DNA of 64,000 nucleotides. It comes from Xanthomonas sontii (GTDB taxonomy: Bacteria; Pseudomonadota; Gammaproteobacteria; Xanthomonadales; Xanthomonadaceae). Made by a program: the position numbers and the translations under genes. The stretch lies in the NCBI RefSeq assembly GCF_040529055.1, contig NZ_CP132342.1, forward strand, positions 62,001-126,000. Reading direction: 5' to 3'. Of the stretch, positions 63,832 through 64,000 are shown piece by piece. The notes beneath the pieces were generated by a model. The model saw only the letters and a list, made by a program, of their open reading frames with translations. It did no database searches and was not told the DNA's origin. Within the stretch, counting starts at the first letter, position 1. Each line of letters begins with the position of its first letter.

Positions 63832-64000
63832 TCAGGCCTTCTCGGCCATCTTCTTGGCCTTCTCGACCGCTTCCTCGATGCCGCCGACCATGTAGAAGGC
63901 CTGCTCCGGCAGGTGGTCGTACTCGCCGTCGACGATGGCCTTGAAGCCGCGGATGGTGTCCTTCAGCGACACGTACTTGCCCGGCGAGCCGGTGAACACT
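63832..64000 (-). CDS. atpD: ATP synthase F1 beta subunit, C-terminal fragment
   Basis: The last 55 codons are present; the rest is to the right of the window. The sequence [20 protein letters not shown], then [20 protein letters not shown], is the conserved end of the catalytic beta subunit. It has the same orientation as atpC. Confidence 0.96.
   Translation of the reverse strand, partial: VFTGSPGKYVSLKDTIRGFKAIVDGEYDHLPEQAFYMVGGIEEAVEKAKKMAEKA

Overview
The window is high-GC DNA from a plant-associated gammaproteobacterium of the Xanthomonas group. This is inferred from the metB-bordered O-antigen export genes, the copL-copA-copB copper operon, the secreted chorismate mutase, abundant REP-like GGGACTTCAGTCCC palindromes, and the atp-glmU-glmS neighbourhood. 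I did not name a species. Most of the window is ordinary chromosomal backbone with short intergenic gaps full of palindromic repeats. The first ~1.2 kb is visibly poorer in GC and is the edge of an O-antigen cluster.

Layout. 1-1183: tail of an O-antigen ABC exporter (ATPase partial, permease complete). 1180-3819: reverse transsulfuration pair (metB-type lyase, cystathionine beta-synthase). 4010-9322: YdcH, an OmpA/DUF4398 pair, the pilus retraction ATPase pilU, a 108-bp tandem repeat, and the last two enzymes of tyrosine catabolism. 9668-16598: rhlE with a long leader, queD (probably leaderless), a phasin, bioD, msrC plus a TfoX-C protein, and a cobalamin riboswitch driving a btuB-like receptor. 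17032-25854: gph, a degenerate CRISPR-like repeat cluster without cas genes, dinB, fabA-fabB, an SH3 protein, oligopeptidase A and a PLP beta-family enzyme. 25975-32728: a compact copper island with cueR-copA(ATPase)-copZ on the minus strand and copL-copA(oxidase)-copB on the plus strand, diverging from one short region with a MerR-type operator.

36046-57990 is the most unusual part. A near-consensus sigma-54 promoter, preceded by a cluster of GTGTCCG palindromes, reads into one periplasmic adaptor, one ABC ATPase and thirteen FtsX/MacB-type permeases. The permeases are of two alternating types, called A and B here (A-B, A-B, A-B, A-B-B, A-B, A-B). The block ends with an NtrC-family sigma-54 activator and a histidine kinase that has almost no periplasmic loop. 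The whole block lies between glmS and glmU, which are adjacent to each other and to the atp operon in many proteobacteria. My reading is that this is a self-regulated, combinatorial export or envelope-stress system built by repeated duplication of a permease pair around a single ATPase. The substrate is unknown.

58174-64000: a small secreted protein, a GNAT acetyltransferase, glmU, a GtrA-family protein, an IS481-family element with a clean GCTAGC target duplication, a secreted chorismate mutase, atpC, and the 3' end of atpD. No rRNA or tRNA gene was recognised in the window.
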